Shown: positions 46,799 through 58,495 of the stretch, in pieces | Layout of the letters: each line of letters opens with the position of its first letter | Numbering within the stretch: position 1 is the stretch's first letter | Translations under genes and position numbers: made by a program | NCBI GenBank assembly: GCA_934402315.1 | Contig: CAKRTS010000007.1 | Coordinates: 62,001 to 126,000, forward strand | Source: an uncultured Acetatifactor sp. | GTDB lineage: Bacteria > Bacillota > Clostridia > Lachnospirales > Lachnospiraceae | Reading direction: 5' to 3' | DNA length: 64,000 nt | Notes under the pieces: generated by a model | Seen by the model: only the letters and a program-made list of their open reading frames with translations | Told to the model about the DNA's origin: nothing | Databases searched by the model: none

Positions 46799-49700
46799 AT
46801 GTCAATGGAGAAAAACAGAATACGTCCGGTAGCCGGTTCTAAGGTTATGCGTATGAGTTATGCGAGACAGAAAGAGGTTCTTGAGATGCCCAATCTGATC
46901 GAAGTCCAGAAGGACTCCTATCAGTGGTTCCTCGACGAGGGATTAATGGAAGTCTTTGATGATATCTCTCCGATTGCTGACTACAGCGGTTCCCTGAGCC
47001 TTGAATTTGTAGACTTTGAGCTCTGCAAGGACGATGTGAAATATTCTATTGAAGAGTGTAAAGAGAGAGATGCAACTTATGCGGCGCCTTTGACTGTTAC
47101 GGTTCGCCTGTACAACAAGGAGAAAGAAGAAATCAGTGAACACAAGATCTTCATGGGTGATCTTCCTCTGATGACAGAGACCGGAACCTTTGTTATTAAC
47201 GGTGCTGAACGTGTTATCGTTAGCCAGTTGGTTCGTTCTCCCGGCATTTACTATGCGATCGGTCATGATAAGATCGGTAAGAAGCTGTTTTCCTGTACCG
47301 TAATTCCTAACCGTGGTGCGTGGTTGGAGTATGAGACGGACTCCAACGACGTTTTCTATGTGCGTGTGGACAGAACCCGCAAGGTACCTGTTACCGTCCT
47401 GATCCGTGCACTGGGACTGGGTACAAATGACGAGATCCGTGAGCTCTTTGGGGATGAGCCGAAGATTGAAGCGAGCTTTACCAAGGACACTGCTGAGAAT
47501 TATCAGGAGGGTCTGTTAGAGTTATATAAAAAGATCCGTCCCGGCGAGCCTCTGAGTGTTGAGAGCGCAGAGAGCCTGATCAATGCAATGTTCTTTGACC
47601 CCCGCAGATATGATCTTGCAAAGGTTGGCAGATATAAATTTAACAAGAAGCTGGCTTTCCGCAACCGTATCAGACATCAGATCCTTGCGGCAGACGTTGT
47701 TGATCCGTCGACCGGCGAGATCCTTGCATCCGCAGGAGATAAGGTCAGTGCAGAACTGGCAGATACGATCCAGAACGCAGCGGTTCCGTTCGTTTATATA
47801 CAGACAGAGGAGAGAAATGTAAAGGTTCTTTCCAATATGATGGTGGATCTGACTCATTATGTAGACTGCAATCCCAGAGATTTCGGTATTCATGAGAATG
47901 TTTACTATCCTGTTCTGGCGCAGATTCTCGAGGAGTTCGGGGATGATTCCGAGAAGCTCGCTGAGGCGCTCAAGAAGAACGCACATGAGCTTGTTCCCAA
48001 GCACATTACCAAGGAAGACATCTTCGCTTCCATCAACTATAATATGCATCTGGAGTATGGTCTGGGCAACGATGACGATATTGACCATCTGGGCAACAGA
48101 CGTATCCGTGCGGTAGGTGAGCTTCTGCAGAACCAGTACCGTATCGGTCTTTCCAGAATGGAGAGAGTTGTCCGCGAGCGTATGACAACGCATGACAATG
48201 ACGATATTTCTCCGCAGTCCCTGATTAACATAAAGCCCGTGACCGCGGCGGTGAAGGAGTTCTTCGGTTCTTCCCAGCTGTCCCAGTTCATGGATCAGAA
48301 TAACCCTCTGGGTGAGTTGACACATAAGAGACGTCTCTCTGCACTGGGTCCCGGCGGTCTGTCGAGAGACCGTGCCGGATTCGAGGTTCGAGATGTACAT
48401 TATTCCCACTACGGAAGAATGTGCCCTATCGAGACGCCTGAAGGACCTAACATCGGTCTGATTAACTCTCTTGCAAGCTATGCGCGTATCAACGAGTATG
48501 GCTTTGTTGAGGCACCCTACAGAAAGATTGACAAGACAGACCCGAAGAATCCGGTTGTCACCGACGAAGTTATCTATATGACGGCTGACGAGGAAGACAA
48601 TTATCACGTGGCGCAGGCGAGTGAGCAGCTGGATGAGGAAGGACATTTTGTCCGTACAACGGTATCCGGCCGTTATCGTGAGGAGACCTCCGAGTATCCG
48701 CGCGCGATGTTTGATTACATGGACGTATCTCCGAGAATGGTATTCTCTGTGGCGACGGCACTGATTCCGTTCCTGCAGAACGACGACGCGAACCGTGCGC
48801 TGATGGGATCTAACATGCAGCGTCAGGCGGTGCCGCTTCTGACGACAGAGGCTCCCGTCGTAGGTACGGGTATGGAGCCCAAGGCTGCGGTTGACTCCGG
48901 TGTATGTGTTCTTGCGAAGAAGGCGGGAACGGTCGACTATGTTTCCTCCAATCTGATCAGAATGACATATGATGACGGCGAGAAGGCAGAGTTCAGACTT
49001 ACAAAGTTCTCGCGTTCCAACCAGTCAAACTGCTATAACCAGAAGCCGATTGTCTTCAAGGGCGATCATGTGGCAGAGGGTCAGGTCATTGCAGACGGTC
49101 CGTCTACCGCTATGGGTGAGCTTGCACTCGGCAAGAACCCGCTGATCGGTTTCATGACATGGGAAGGTTACAACTACGAGGACGCTGTCCTGCTGAGCGA
49201 GAGACTTGTGCAGGATGATGTTTATACATCCGTCCATATTGAGGAATATGAGGCAGAAGCCCGCGACACCAAGCTCGGGCCCGAGGAGATTACCCGCGAT
49301 GTACCGGGCGTCGGCGATGATGCGCTGAAGGATCTGGATGACAGAGGAATCATCCGCATCGGTGCGGAGGTTCGTGCCGGAGATATTCTGGTCGGTAAGG
49401 TTACACCGAAGGGTGAGACCGAACTGACTGCCGAGGAGAGACTGCTCCGCGCAATCTTCGGTGAGAAGGCGAGAGAGGTTCGTGATACCTCCCTGAAGGT
49501 GCCTCACGGTGAGTACGGTATTGTTGTGGATGCGAAGGTGTTCACAAGGGAGAACAGTGACGAGCTTTCACCCGGCGTAAACATGGCTGTCCGCATTTAC
49601 ATTGCACAGAAGAGAAAGATTTCCGTAGGTGACAAGATGGCAGGCCGTCACGGTAACAAGGGTGTCGTTTCCCGCGTGCTGCCTGTGGAGGATATGCCTT

Positions 49701-50743
49701 ATCTGCCCAACGGACGTCCGCTGGACATCGTGCTGAATCCTCTGGGCGTGCCTTCCCGTATGAACATCGGTCAGGTGCTGGAGATTCACCTTTCTCTTGC
49801 GGCAAAGGCTCTTGGCTTTAACGTTGCAACGCCTGTTTTCGACGGTGCAAACGAGCATGATATTATGGATACACTGGATCTCGCAAATGACTATGTCAAC
49901 CTGCCCTTTGATGCTGCCGAAGCTAAGCAGTGGAAGTCGGAAGGCAGAACAACGACTGCCGACGGCAAGGAATGGTCCGGCGAGAGCTTTGAGAGTCTGC
50001 ACGGGGAGGAGATGCTTCCCGAAGTAATGCAGTACCTGTCTGTAAACAGAGATCACAGAAGTGTGTGGAAGGGTGTGCCGATCTCCAGAGACGGAAAGGT
50101 TCGTCTGCGCGACGGACGTACCGGAGAGTTCTTTGACAGCCCGGTAACAATCGGACACATGCATTACCTGAAACTGCACCATCTGGTAGATGATAAGATC
50201 CATGCGCGTTCTACCGGCCCGTACTCCCTGGTTACCCAGCAGCCGTTGGGTGGTAAGGCACAGTTCGGCGGTCAGCGTTTCGGAGAGATGGAGGTTTGGG
50301 CGCTGGAGGCATACGGCGCATCTTATACCCTGCAGGAGATCCTGACAGTGAAGTCCGATGATGTAGTCGGACGTGTGAAGACCTACGAGGCCATTATCAA
50401 GGGAGACAACATTCCTGAACCCGGCATTCCTGAGTCCTTCAAGGTTCTGTTGAAAGAGCTGCAGGCACTTGGTCTGGATGTGAGAGTGCTCCGCGAGGAT
50501 CAGACAGAAGTTGAGATTATGGAGACCATCGACTACGGCGACACAGATTACCGCTATGAGATGGAAGGGGATCGCAAGTACGATGATGATTACGACAATG
50601 ATTCCCTTGGCAAGATGGGCTATCAGGCACAGAAGTTCGACGACGAGAGCGGAGAACTGACCAGTGCGGAGAATGACGACTTCGATGATTCAGATTACGA
50701 TGCGGATGCAGATGATTTCGAGGATGACGGAGACGATTTCTAA
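46799..50743 (+). CDS. rpoB: RNA polymerase subunit beta
   Basis: 1314 residues from ATG 46799 (ACGGGGTG upstream; an in-frame GTG at 46751 rejected; ATG 46805 is an alternative). The rifampicin region is intact with the susceptible-type residues ([30 protein letters not shown]). C-terminus ends in an unusual Asp-rich tail ([17 protein letters not shown]), making the protein longer than the Bacillus one (about 1190). Confidence 0.97.
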   Translation: MSMEKNRIRPVAGSKVMRMSYARQKEVLEMPNLIEVQKDSYQWFLDEGLMEVFDDISPIADYSGSLSLEFVDFELCKDDVKYSIEECKERDATYAAPLTVTVRLYNKEKEEISEHKIFMGDLPLMTETGTFVINGAERVIVSQLVRSPGIYYAIGHDKIGKKLFSCTVIPNRGAWLEYETDSNDVFYVRVDRTRKVPVTVLIRALGLGTNDEIRELFGDEPKIEASFTKDTAENYQEGLLELYKKIRPGEPLSVESAESLINAMFFDPRRYDLAKVGRYKFNKKLAFRNRIRHQILAADVVDPSTGEILASAGDKVSAELADTIQNAAVPFVYIQTEERNVKVLSNMMVDLTHYVDCNPRDFGIHENVYYPVLAQILEEFGDDSEKLAEALKKNAHELVPKHITKEDIFASINYNMHLEYGLGNDDDIDHLGNRRIRAVGELLQNQYRIGLSRMERVVRERMTTHDNDDISPQSLINIKPVTAAVKEFFGSSQLSQFMDQNNPLGELTHKRRLSALGPGGLSRDRAGFEVRDVHYSHYGRMCPIETPEGPNIGLINSLASYARINEYGFVEAPYRKIDKTDPKNPVVTDEVIYMTADEEDNYHVAQASEQLDEEGHFVRTTVSGRYREETSEYPRAMFDYMDVSPRMVFSVATALIPFLQNDDANRALMGSNMQRQAVPLLTTEAPVVGTGMEPKAAVDSGVCVLAKKAGTVDYVSSNLIRMTYDDGEKAEFRLTKFSRSNQSNCYNQKPIVFKGDHVAEGQVIADGPSTAMGELALGKNPLIGFMTWEGYNYEDAVLLSERLVQDDVYTSVHIEEYEAEARDTKLGPEEITRDVPGVGDDALKDLDDRGIIRIGAEVRAGDILVGKVTPKGETELTAEERLLRAIFGEKAREVRDTSLKVPHGEYGIVVDAKVFTRENSDELSPGVNMAVRIYIAQKRKISVGDKMAGRHGNKGVVSRVLPVEDMPYLPNGRPLDIVLNPLGVPSRMNIGQVLEIHLSLAAKALGFNVATPVFDGANEHDIMDTLDLANDYVNLPFDAAEAKQWKSEGRTTTADGKEWSGESFESLHGEEMLPEVMQYLSVNRDHRSVWKGVPISRDGKVRLRDGRTGEFFDSPVTIGHMHYLKLHHLVDDKIHARSTGPYSLVTQQPLGGKAQFGGQRFGEMEVWALEAYGASYTLQEILTVKSDDVVGRVKTYEAIIKGDNIPEPGIPESFKVLLKELQALGLDVRVLREDQTEVEIMETIDYGDTDYRYEMEGDRKYDDDYDNDSLGKMGYQAQKFDDESGELTSAENDDFDDSDYDADADDFEDDGDDF

Positions 50744-50767
50744 GAAGAATAGAAGGGAGTGCCATTG

Positions 50768-53700
50768 ATGTCAGAAGTAAAAAATGAAACAACCTACCAG
50801 CCTATGACATTTGATGCCATAAAGATTGGATTGGCTTCACCTGAGAAGATCCGTGAGTGGTCTCACGGTGAGGTGTTGAAGCCCGAGACGATCAACTACA
50901 GAACATTGAAGCCCGAGAGAGACGGTCTGTTCTGTGAGAGGATCTTCGGACCCAGCAAGGACTGGGAGTGTCATTGTGGTAAGTATAAGAAGATCAGATA
51001 TAAGGGCGTTGTCTGTGACCGGTGCGGCGTTGAGGTGACAAAGGCGAGCGTCAGAAGAGAGCGTATGGGACATATCGAGCTTGCTGCTCCCGTATCTCAT
51101 ATCTGGTATTTTAAGGGAATCCCCAGCCGTATGGGACTGATCCTTGATCTGTCTCCCAGAGTGCTGGAGAAGGTTCTGTACTTTGCATCCTATATTGTTC
51201 TGGATGCAGGCGAGACAGGACTGGAATATAAGCAGATCCTTTCCGAGAAGGAATATCAGGATGCACGCGAGACCTACGGAAACAAGTTCCGTGTAGGAAT
51301 GGGCGCTGAAGCGATCAAGGAGCTTCTTCAGGCGATCGATCTGGAGAAGGATGCCGCGGAGCTTAAGACCGGCTTAAAGGAATCCTCCGGGCAGAAGCGT
51401 GCACGAATCATCAAGAGACTGGAGGTTGTCGAGGCTTTCCGTGAGTCCGGCAACAGACCGGAGTGGATGGTGATGGATGTCATTCCCGTCATCCCACCCG
51501 ATATTCGTCCTATGGTACAGCTTGACGGCGGACGTTTCGCAACCTCCGACCTGAACGATCTGTACAGAAGAATTATCAACCGGAACAACCGTCTGAAGAG
51601 ACTGCTCGAGCTGGGCGCACCTGACATTATCGTCCGCAACGAGAAGAGAATGCTTCAGGAGGCTGTCGATGCGCTGATCGACAACGGCAGAAGAGGCCGT
51701 CCTGTTACCGGTCCAGGCAACAGAGCGCTGAAATCTCTGTCGGATATGCTCAAGGGTAAGTCCGGACGTTTCCGTCAGAACCTGCTCGGAAAGCGTGTTG
51801 ACTACTCGGGACGTTCCGTTATCGTCGTAGGCCCCGAACTGAAGATTTATCAGTGCGGTCTGCCTAAGGAGATGGCAATCGAACTGTTCAAGCCTTTCGT
51901 AATGAAGGAGCTTGTTTCAAAGGGCGTCAGCCAGAATATCAAGAATGCAAAGAAGCTTGTCGATAAGATGGACACCCAGGTGTGGGATGTGCTCGAGGAG
52001 GTAATCAAGGAGCATCCTGTAATGCTGAACCGTGCACCGACACTGCACAGACTTGGTATTCAGGCGTTTGAGCCGATTCTGGTAGAGGGCAAGGCAATCA
52101 AGCTGCATCCCCTCGTATGTACCGCATTCAACGCGGACTTCGACGGAGACCAGATGGCAGTGCATCTTCCTCTGTCCGTAGAGGCGCAGGCAGAGTGCCG
52201 TTTCCTGCTGCTGTCCCCGAACAACCTGTTGAAGCCCTCCGACGGCGGCCCCGTTGCCGTACCGTCTCAGGATATGGTGCTTGGTATTTATTACCTGACA
52301 CAGGAGAGACCCGGCGCTGTAGGTGAAGGAAAGTTCTTTAAGAGTGTGAATGAGGCGATTCTTGCGTATGAGAACAAGGCTTGTACGCTGCATTCCAGAA
52401 TCCATGTCCGCGTGTCGAAGAAGAACGAGAACGGCGAAGTGATCACCGGAAACATTGAATCTACGCTGGGCCGATTCATCTTCAATGAGATTCTGCCGCA
52501 GGATCTGGGCTATGTGGATAGAACAAAGCCGGAAGATTTCTTGAAGCTGGAGGTTGACTTCCATGTCGGCAAGAAGCAGCTGAAGCAGATTCTGGAGAAG
52601 GTTATCAATACGCACGGAGCAGTAAAGACTGCGGAAGTGCTGGATGATGTCAAGAGCATCGGATATAAGTATTCCACGAGAGCGGCAATGACCGTATCGA
52701 TTTCCGATATGACCGTGCCTGCGAAGAAGCCGGAGATGCTGGCAGCAGCACAGGCTACCGTAGACAAGATCTCCGCGAACTTCCGCCGTGGTCTGATTAC
52801 CGAGGAAGAGCGTTACCGTGCAGTGGTAGAGACATGGAACGAGACGGATAAGGAGCTGACGGACGTACTGCTTGCCGGACTGGATAAGTACAACAACATC
52901 TACATGATGGCTGACTCCGGTGCCCGTGGTTCCAACCAGCAGATCAAGCAGCTGGCAGGTATGCGTGGACTGATGGCTGATACGACAGGACGTACCATCG
53001 AACTGCCGATCAAGTCAAACTTCCGTGAAGGTCTGGATGTACTGGAGTACTTCATGTCCGCACACGGTGCACGTAAGGGTCTGTCCGATACCGCACTGCG
53101 TACTGCCGACTCCGGATACCTGACCAGACGAATGGTCGATGTATCTCAGGAGCTCTCCATCCGTGAGACGGACTGCGCTGAGGGCAGGGCAGAAATTCCC
53201 GGTATTGTTGTCAAGGCATTTATGGACGGCAAGGAGACCATTGAGAGTCTGAAGGACAGAATCACAGGCAGATATTCCTGTGAGGATATTTATGATAAAG
53301 ACGGCAACATGATCGTGAAGCACAACCACATGATTACACCGAGCCGTGCATCCAAGATCCTGAGTGTGGGTGTTGACAAGAACGGTGAGCCGATCGAGGC
53401 AGTAAAGATCCGTACGATCCTGACCTGTCGTTCCCATGTAGGCATCTGTGCAAAGTGCTATGGCGCGAACATGGCAACCGGTGAGGCGGTACAGGTAGGT
53501 GAGGCAGTCGGTATTATCGCTGCGCAGTCTATCGGTGAGCCCGGTACACAGCTGACGATGAGAACCTTCCATACCGGCGGTGTGGCAGGTGATGATATTA
53601 CACAGGGTCTTCCCCGTGTCGAGGAGCTTTTTGAGGCGAGAAAGCCCAAGGGACTTGCAATTATCGCTGAGTTTGCCGGAAAGGCAGAGATCAAGGATAC

Positions 53701-54412
53701 CAAGAAGAAGCGCGAGGTTGTCATCACTAATGAGGAGACCGGCGAATCCAAGGCATATCTGATCCCTTACGGCTCCCGTATCAAGGTGCTTGACGGTCAG
53801 ATGCTGGAGGCAGGTGACGAGCTGACAGAAGGTAGTGTAAATCCTCATGACCTGTTGAAGATCAAGGGAATCCGCGCCGTACAGGATTACATGCTCCGCG
53901 AGGTACAGCGTGTATATCGTCTGCAGGGTGTTGATATTGCCGATAAGCATATTGAGGTCATTGTACGTCAGATGCTGAAGAAGGTTCGCATTGAGAACAA
54001 CGGCGATACAGAGTTCCTGCCGGGCACACTGGTGGATGTTCTTGATTACGAGGATATGAATGAAGAACTGATCGCAGAGGGCAAGGAGCCCGCCGATGGC
54101 AAGCAGGTACTGCTCGGTATCACAAAGGCGGCGCTGGCTACCAATTCCTTCCTGTCCGCAGCATCCTTCCAGGAGACCACAAAGGTTCTGACAGAGGCTG
54201 CTATCAAGGGTAAGGTTGATAACCTGATCGGTCTGAAAGAGAACGTTATTATCGGTAAGCTGATTCCTGTCGGAACAGGTATGAAGAGATACCGCAATAC
54301 GAAGCTCAGCACGGATGAGGTGGAGACAATTTCCTTTGACGAGGGCGGCATGGACGATCAGATCAGTTTTGACGAAACTGTTGAAGAGACAGCAGCTCCG
54401 GTAGAAGAGTAA
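50768..54412 (+). CDS. rpoC: RNA polymerase subunit beta prime
   Basis: 1214 residues from ATG 50768, AGAAGGGAG upstream. N-terminal zinc ribbon [20 protein letters not shown], active-site [12 protein letters not shown], second zinc cluster around [13 protein letters not shown]. Confidence 0.98.
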   Translation: MSEVKNETTYQPMTFDAIKIGLASPEKIREWSHGEVLKPETINYRTLKPERDGLFCERIFGPSKDWECHCGKYKKIRYKGVVCDRCGVEVTKASVRRERMGHIELAAPVSHIWYFKGIPSRMGLILDLSPRVLEKVLYFASYIVLDAGETGLEYKQILSEKEYQDARETYGNKFRVGMGAEAIKELLQAIDLEKDAAELKTGLKESSGQKRARIIKRLEVVEAFRESGNRPEWMVMDVIPVIPPDIRPMVQLDGGRFATSDLNDLYRRIINRNNRLKRLLELGAPDIIVRNEKRMLQEAVDALIDNGRRGRPVTGPGNRALKSLSDMLKGKSGRFRQNLLGKRVDYSGRSVIVVGPELKIYQCGLPKEMAIELFKPFVMKELVSKGVSQNIKNAKKLVDKMDTQVWDVLEEVIKEHPVMLNRAPTLHRLGIQAFEPILVEGKAIKLHPLVCTAFNADFDGDQMAVHLPLSVEAQAECRFLLLSPNNLLKPSDGGPVAVPSQDMVLGIYYLTQERPGAVGEGKFFKSVNEAILAYENKACTLHSRIHVRVSKKNENGEVITGNIESTLGRFIFNEILPQDLGYVDRTKPEDFLKLEVDFHVGKKQLKQILEKVINTHGAVKTAEVLDDVKSIGYKYSTRAAMTVSISDMTVPAKKPEMLAAAQATVDKISANFRRGLITEEERYRAVVETWNETDKELTDVLLAGLDKYNNIYMMADSGARGSNQQIKQLAGMRGLMADTTGRTIELPIKSNFREGLDVLEYFMSAHGARKGLSDTALRTADSGYLTRRMVDVSQELSIRETDCAEGRAEIPGIVVKAFMDGKETIESLKDRITGRYSCEDIYDKDGNMIVKHNHMITPSRASKILSVGVDKNGEPIEAVKIRTILTCRSHVGICAKCYGANMATGEAVQVGEAVGIIAAQSIGEPGTQLTMRTFHTGGVAGDDITQGLPRVEELFEARKPKGLAIIAEFAGKAEIKDTKKKREVVITNEETGESKAYLIPYGSRIKVLDGQMLEAGDELTEGSVNPHDLLKIKGIRAVQDYMLREVQRVYRLQGVDIADKHIEVIVRQMLKKVRIENNGDTEFLPGTLVDVLDYEDMNEELIAEGKEPADGKQVLLGITKAALATNSFLSAASFQETTKVLTEAAIKGKVDNLIGLKENVIIGKLIPVGTGMKRYRNTKLSTDEVETISFDEGGMDDQISFDETVEETAAPVEE

Positions 54413-54423
54413 GAAGAATAAAG

Positions 54424-54463
54424 AAAAAGCAGGGATACCTTTAAAACGGTTCCCTGCTTTTTT
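54424..54463. terminator. bidirectional terminator after rpoC
   Basis: About 15-bp stem AAAAAGCAGGGA..ACC / GGTTCCCTGCTTTTT with one bulged T and an 8-base loop; T-run on both strands. Also closes the convergent pilus-like operon. Confidence 0.9.
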
Positions 54464-54466
54464 GTG

Positions 54467-54865
54467 TTATTCGGTGATGACCTTCCAGCTGGTGATCTTA
54501 TAGAAGGTGTCATCTGCCTGTTCAGGATAGAGAATTTCAATTTCGACCAAGAGCGTCTGGGTGTCGGAGATAGGAATTGCGTAGGATTTGTTGTGCCCCA
54601 CGGCAAGAAAATATTCTTCCTTGCCGGCGGAGGCGCTGTACTGCCGGGAGAGAACCTGATCGATTCCGGCAAGAGATTCCTGCGCGCTGTTGCAGGCATC
54701 GTAATAGGCGGTCGTGCGGTCGGCGATCCTACGGCTGAGACGCCGGTCGGCATTGGCGCTGATGATGGTCAGCGCGGCGAAGGAGACCATGCATAGAATG
54801 ACAAAGATCAGGAGCATGGAGGCTGAGCCGATATTCATGCCGAAAAACTGTTTCTTCTTATTCAT
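54467..54865 (-). CDS. small membrane-anchored protein of the pilus-like cluster
   Basis: 132 residues from the ATG at 54865 (GAGAGG five bases upstream). N-terminal membrane helix (about 15-38), then a short soluble domain ending FYKITSWKVITE. No recognisable family. Overlaps the preceding gene by eight bases; last of the operon. Confidence 0.6.
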   Translation of the reverse strand: MNKKKQFFGMNIGSASMLLIFVILCMVSFAALTIISANADRRLSRRIADRTTAYYDACNSAQESLAGIDQVLSRQYSASAGKEEYFLAVGHNKSYAIPISDTQTLLVEIEILYPEQADDTFYKITSWKVITE

Positions 54866-55322
54866 AAGCACCTCTCGTTTCTGCTACATGCTGGCTGAGC
54901 GACAGGGTGTAGACGACTTTACCGGAGGAACTGACACAGACGCTGATCTTGGCAGAGAGCAGATGGGCATCCTCAGCGTCAGCGGGGGAGGTAAGACTTG
55001 CGTAATAGCAGGTCTCCTCTCCGTCGGTGTCAGCGGACAATAGCTGCCAATCCTGATCGAAGCACAGCGTGAGAGCATCTCCCGGAGCGGATAGTCTGCT
55101 ACAGGGCATGGCATTCTGCATTGCGTGCAGATCCCCCTCGGAGGCATACCAGTATTCGGCAAGATTTTGCGCCTGAGTTATGGCATTGTTCAGGTTGATT
55201 GTCTCGGCGCTGATGGAGTGTGACCGGACAAAGAGCTGGAGGCAGATTGCACCTGCCAGCGAAAAGAACAGGATTGACACGATCAGTTCCATCAGGAAGA
55301 GACTGGATTTCGAGTGTTTCAT
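54858..55322 (-). CDS. type IV pilin-like protein
   Basis: 154 residues. Short basic N-terminus, then SLFLMELIVSILFFSLAGAI, resembling the class III prepilin signal and N-terminal helix with the Glu at position +5-like spacing. Soluble domain has four Cys (positions about 74, 87, 105, 128). Likely a minor pseudopilin; the cleavage site is not clear-cut. Confidence 0.6.
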   Translation of the reverse strand: MKHSKSSLFLMELIVSILFFSLAGAICLQLFVRSHSISAETINLNNAITQAQNLAEYWYASEGDLHAMQNAMPCSRLSAPGDALTLCFDQDWQLLSADTDGEETCYYASLTSPADAEDAHLLSAKISVCVSSSGKVVYTLSLSQHVAETRGAYE

Positions 55323-55361
55323 AAGTGATTGCCTTTCATGGGAATTTCTGAGTCCGGTACT

Positions 55362-55862
55362 TTAATGGCATCGCAGCGAAAGCGCCAGAGCTTTTGTATT
55401 GCCGTCCGGCATGCACATGGTGACGCGGAGCAGATTGGGAGCAGCCTGTTCGTAGGAGAGAGAGTCCAGCTCCAATATGTTTTTTCCGGCATCTGCCATA
55501 TTTTCGCCGAGGTAGGCTCCCTGCCGCATATACAGCTCCCTGAGCCAGCCGTCGTGCAGGTAGAGGTAGGTGCAATAGTATTCGCCGTCCAGCTCGTCCG
55601 TGAGAATGAGCGCCGGTGTCTGCTCCAGAGTTCCGATGGAGACGGCGGGTGTGCCGTCGGACAGGACACAATCGGACTGGCGTATTTTTTCGGTTATGTA
55701 GGCAATGGCTGTGCGGCTGTCGTAGTTGGTGTTCATATCATTTACGGTATGCTGATAGATGTCGGCGCCGATCGTGACAAGAACGAGCGCGGAGACTGCG
55801 AACACGCCGAACAGTGCGAGCACAAACAAAATATCTACAACAAAATGGCGTTCCTGTTTCAT
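55362..55862 (-). CDS. DUF4860-like membrane protein
   Basis: 166 residues from the ATG at 55862, AGGAG upstream. N-terminal membrane helix (about 8-32), then a beta-rich soluble domain (TDELDGEYYCTYLYLHDGWL). Matches my memory of the DUF4860 family that accompanies small Clostridia pilus-like operons. Function unknown, probably pilin-like. Confidence 0.6.
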   Translation of the reverse strand: MKQERHFVVDILFVLALFGVFAVSALVLVTIGADIYQHTVNDMNTNYDSRTAIAYITEKIRQSDCVLSDGTPAVSIGTLEQTPALILTDELDGEYYCTYLYLHDGWLRELYMRQGAYLGENMADAGKNILELDSLSYEQAAPNLLRVTMCMPDGNTKALALSLRCH

Positions 55863-55871
55863 AAAAATCTC

Positions 55872-56207
55872 CTATTTCCGCTTGCGCAATACTGTGACCT
55901 CCGGCATAAGATTGCTGCCGTATGCTTCATAATCCACAAGAAATTCTGTCTCATCATAGATCAGGCCGTAATGATCCTTGAGATATTGCAGATCCGGTGG
56001 GTACATTCCCTCGACGGCATAGCATTGGGCAATGCTGCGGGAGAGAGCGGTCTGAAGGCTCTCCAGCTGCTTTGCGGCGGTCGTATCGCTGACGGAACGA
56101 ATTCCGCCAAGGAAGAGAAGCAGCAATATAAGAAAAGCAGCCACGGACAGAAGGAAGGAAAAGCTGCGCCCGATGCCGGGGGAAGACTGTTCAAAACGAT
56201 TCCTCAT
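55872..56207 (-). CDS. pseudopilin-like small membrane protein
   Basis: 111 residues from the ATG at 56207, GGAGG six bases upstream. One membrane helix (about 15-38) followed by CYAVEGMYPPDLQYLKDHYGL, a stretch resembling the helix-loop of GspG-type pseudopilins. Starts 10 bases after the GspF-like gene. Confidence 0.6.
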   Translation of the reverse strand: MRNRFEQSSPGIGRSFSFLLSVAAFLILLLLFLGGIRSVSDTTAAKQLESLQTALSRSIAQCYAVEGMYPPDLQYLKDHYGLIYDETEFLVDYEAYGSNLMPEVTVLRKRK

Positions 56208-56217
56208 GCAATACCTC

Positions 56218-57264
56218 CTAACCGATGCTTGCCATGATTCCCATAAGAGGAAGGATGACGGAGAGCAGAATGAGACCGACAATCACGGAAAGAATAATGA
56301 CCAGTGTGGGTTCCAGAACGGAAATGATCGACTGAATCCGCCGGTCGGTTTCCTTCTCGTAGCTGCCTGCAATCTTACGGAGCACCGAGTCGATATTGCC
56401 GCTTTTGAAACCTACCGCGACCATCTGGGAATGCAGGTTGTTGAAGATCGCCGAGGAGGCGAGAGCCTCCGGAAAATCAGAGCCCTGCTGGAGCGATTCC
56501 TTGCAGGCACCGATTTTCTTCTGCATGTTCTGGCTGCCGACCAGACCGGAGACCATGTCCAGCCCGGAATAGGTATCCATGCCGCTGCTTAAGGTCAGCG
56601 CCATGCCGCTGGCAAAGCGCTCGCATGCCACGCTCTCATAAAAACGTCTGGTAAGAGGCAGGGCGTTCAGGATACGTGCCGCCACGCGCCGTCCTGCGGC
56701 TGTCCGTGAGGACAGGAAGTATAGGGCGGCAAGGACACAGAGCAGAACCAGAAAGACAACAGAATAGCGGTTCAGACTGGTTCCGAGGTGTAAAAGCGAG
56801 GCAGAGAATCCGGTCATCTCACTGCCGAGTTCGACGAAGACCTGGTTGAATATGGGCATGACCTTGCTTATCAACACAAAGATAACGACAAACATCATTG
56901 CGATCATGATTAAAGGATAGGTCACGGCACCTTTAATGCTGTCGGAAATATTGATTTCCTTTTCATAGTAATCTGCAAGGGAAAGCATGCAGACATCGAG
57001 GTTGCCGGATTCTTCTCCGAGTGCCAGCATATTGATGACATAGTCGGGGAAAACGCCGGTGCTCTTTAAAGCCTTATAAAAGGGCTCGCCCTCCAGACAG
57101 ACATTCAGGATCGCAGTGAGCAGCTCCCTGCCACCGGAGGTTTTTGCATCACTTATCATGATATTCAGGCTTTCCACAGGCGGGATTCCTGCCTGAAAGA
57201 GCATGGCTGTCTGGTTGCAGAAGGAAGCGATTTCTTCATTTGATAAAAGTCTCTTGTCTTTCAT
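56218..57264 (-). CDS. type II secretion / type IV pilus inner-membrane platform protein (GspF/PilC family)
   Basis: 348 residues with two GspF-type repeats (about 12-135 and 215-345) and three membrane helices (about 116-138, 168-188, 317-342). Conserved ALGEESGNLD and VGFKSGNIDSVL mark the two repeats. By family it is the platform on which an ATPase drives pilin assembly; no such ATPase is encoded within the window. Confidence 0.88.
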   Translation of the reverse strand: MKDKRLLSNEEIASFCNQTAMLFQAGIPPVESLNIMISDAKTSGGRELLTAILNVCLEGEPFYKALKSTGVFPDYVINMLALGEESGNLDVCMLSLADYYEKEINISDSIKGAVTYPLIMIAMMFVVIFVLISKVMPIFNQVFVELGSEMTGFSASLLHLGTSLNRYSVVFLVLLCVLAALYFLSSRTAAGRRVAARILNALPLTRRFYESVACERFASGMALTLSSGMDTYSGLDMVSGLVGSQNMQKKIGACKESLQQGSDFPEALASSAIFNNLHSQMVAVGFKSGNIDSVLRKIAGSYEKETDRRIQSIISVLEPTLVIILSVIVGLILLSVILPLMGIMASIG

Positions 57265-57275
57265 GTCAATTCTCC

Positions 57276-58271
57276 TTAATATACTTTCTTCAGCGTATAA
57301 TTGGTTCCGTCACCAATGAACTTTTTCAAAGATTTTTCGGAGCTGTTCGCACCGAATGTGGGATCAACAAGAGTCCATGAGCTTCCGGTAAATTCAATCA
57401 GGCCGTTCAGCCAGCCGGTCTCCTCGGTATATACGCTGATCCAGGCGTGGTAGGCATCCTTGGCGTAGCCAACCTCAAGTCTGGTGGGAATCTGCTGGCT
57501 GCGCAGCATAGCGGACATCAGGGCAGCGTAGTCGAGACAGATGCCTGTCCCTGAGGAGAGGATCTCGTCCACATCCGTGACATAGCCCGCGGGAGGATCG
57601 GAAGCCTTGTTGTAATCATATTCGATAGATGCCGTGATGTAGTTGTAGATGCTGATTACAACATCCAGATCGGTATCGGCACCCGCCGCCAGCTCTGCGC
57701 CCTTTGCGACCGCCTTGCTGTCGGCATTGAAATTGACATACTGGTTCGGATAAAGAAAAGGCCCGAATTCGTTGGCAAGCACTGCGTCAAAGCCGGCATA
57801 AAGGCAGGTGGAATAGCTGGTGCCGGAAATGTTTTCATAGATGGCAGCCTTGTAGCTTCCGCTGCCTGCGGAGAGCGGAAAGACCTCATAGCCGTTGCCG
57901 TGCAGGTCGTAGGTGTAGTCCGTTCCGTCCGGCCCGGAGAGAATGAGCTTGATCTTTGAAACAGAGCCGGAATAGTCTGCACAGATGTAGCCCTGATCGG
58001 CGTGGGAATAGTCGATGACGGCGACATCATTGCGGGTTTCCAGAATGCCGTCCGCCTCGGGGACGAGACAGAGCGGGGTATTGTCGCGCGTGCCGGTCTC
58101 AGAACCCGGAACGCTTGCGGAGGTGGAAACGCCCTCCTGCCGGATCTCTACGGGGGACGCCGTGACGTCCGGGGTATCCGGGATCGTCTGGCTGTCATTG
58201 CCGCAGCCCCACAGCATGGCTGCAAGCATGAGATATGTAGTTGTCAGACAAATTTTTCTGTAATGTTTCAC
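57276..58271 (-). CDS. transglutaminase-like lipoprotein
   Basis: 331 residues. Signal with lipobox MLWGC (Cys23), a Ser/Thr linker, a beta-rich domain (about 75-190), then a transglutaminase-like core: Cys245 in GTGICLDYAALM, His275 in AYHAWIS, Asp303 in LVDPTFG. The triad is complete. By family such proteins are cysteine proteases or cross-linkers at the cell surface. Directly upstream of the GspF-like gene (11 bases) and first in the operon. Confidence 0.85.
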   Translation of the reverse strand: MKHYRKICLTTTYLMLAAMLWGCGNDSQTIPDTPDVTASPVEIRQEGVSTSASVPGSETGTRDNTPLCLVPEADGILETRNDVAVIDYSHADQGYICADYSGSVSKIKLILSGPDGTDYTYDLHGNGYEVFPLSAGSGSYKAAIYENISGTSYSTCLYAGFDAVLANEFGPFLYPNQYVNFNADSKAVAKGAELAAGADTDLDVVISIYNYITASIEYDYNKASDPPAGYVTDVDEILSSGTGICLDYAALMSAMLRSQQIPTRLEVGYAKDAYHAWISVYTEETGWLNGLIEFTGSSWTLVDPTFGANSSEKSLKKFIGDGTNYTLKKVY

Positions 58272-58340
58272 TTGGTTCAGACCTCTTGAATTTTATTGAC
58301 TGAACAGTTCGGAAATCTGCGAAGCAAATTCTAAACTATT

Positions 58341-58369
58341 ATTATAAGGCACATATGCAAAAATGTAAA
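58341..58369 (-). promoter_or_regulatory. sigma-A promoter of the transglutaminase/pilus-like operon
   Basis: On the minus strand: TTTACA (58364-58369), 17-base spacer, TATAAT (58341-58346). Confidence 0.65.
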
Positions 58370-58421
58370 ATCTTTTATGAATGGCGTCGAAGCGGAACGG
58401 TTATGATTCTTCGGGCAGCCC

Positions 58422-58450
58422 TTGACGGAAAAGAGCCGGTATCGTAGAAT
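58422..58450 (+). promoter_or_regulatory. rfbD: sigma-A promoter of rmlD
   Basis: TTGACG (58422-58427), 17-base spacer, TAGAAT (58445-58450). Confidence 0.65.
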
Positions 58451-58495
58451 GGTAGATAAGCAGTTTGATCGGCAAAAGGAAAGGATATTAATATT

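Noticed and set aside
58272..58330. GAACAGTTC palindrome near 58300, suggestive of a LexA-type operator
   Set aside because: Too short and with the wrong spacing for the Firmicutes CGAAC...GTTCG consensus; probably chance.
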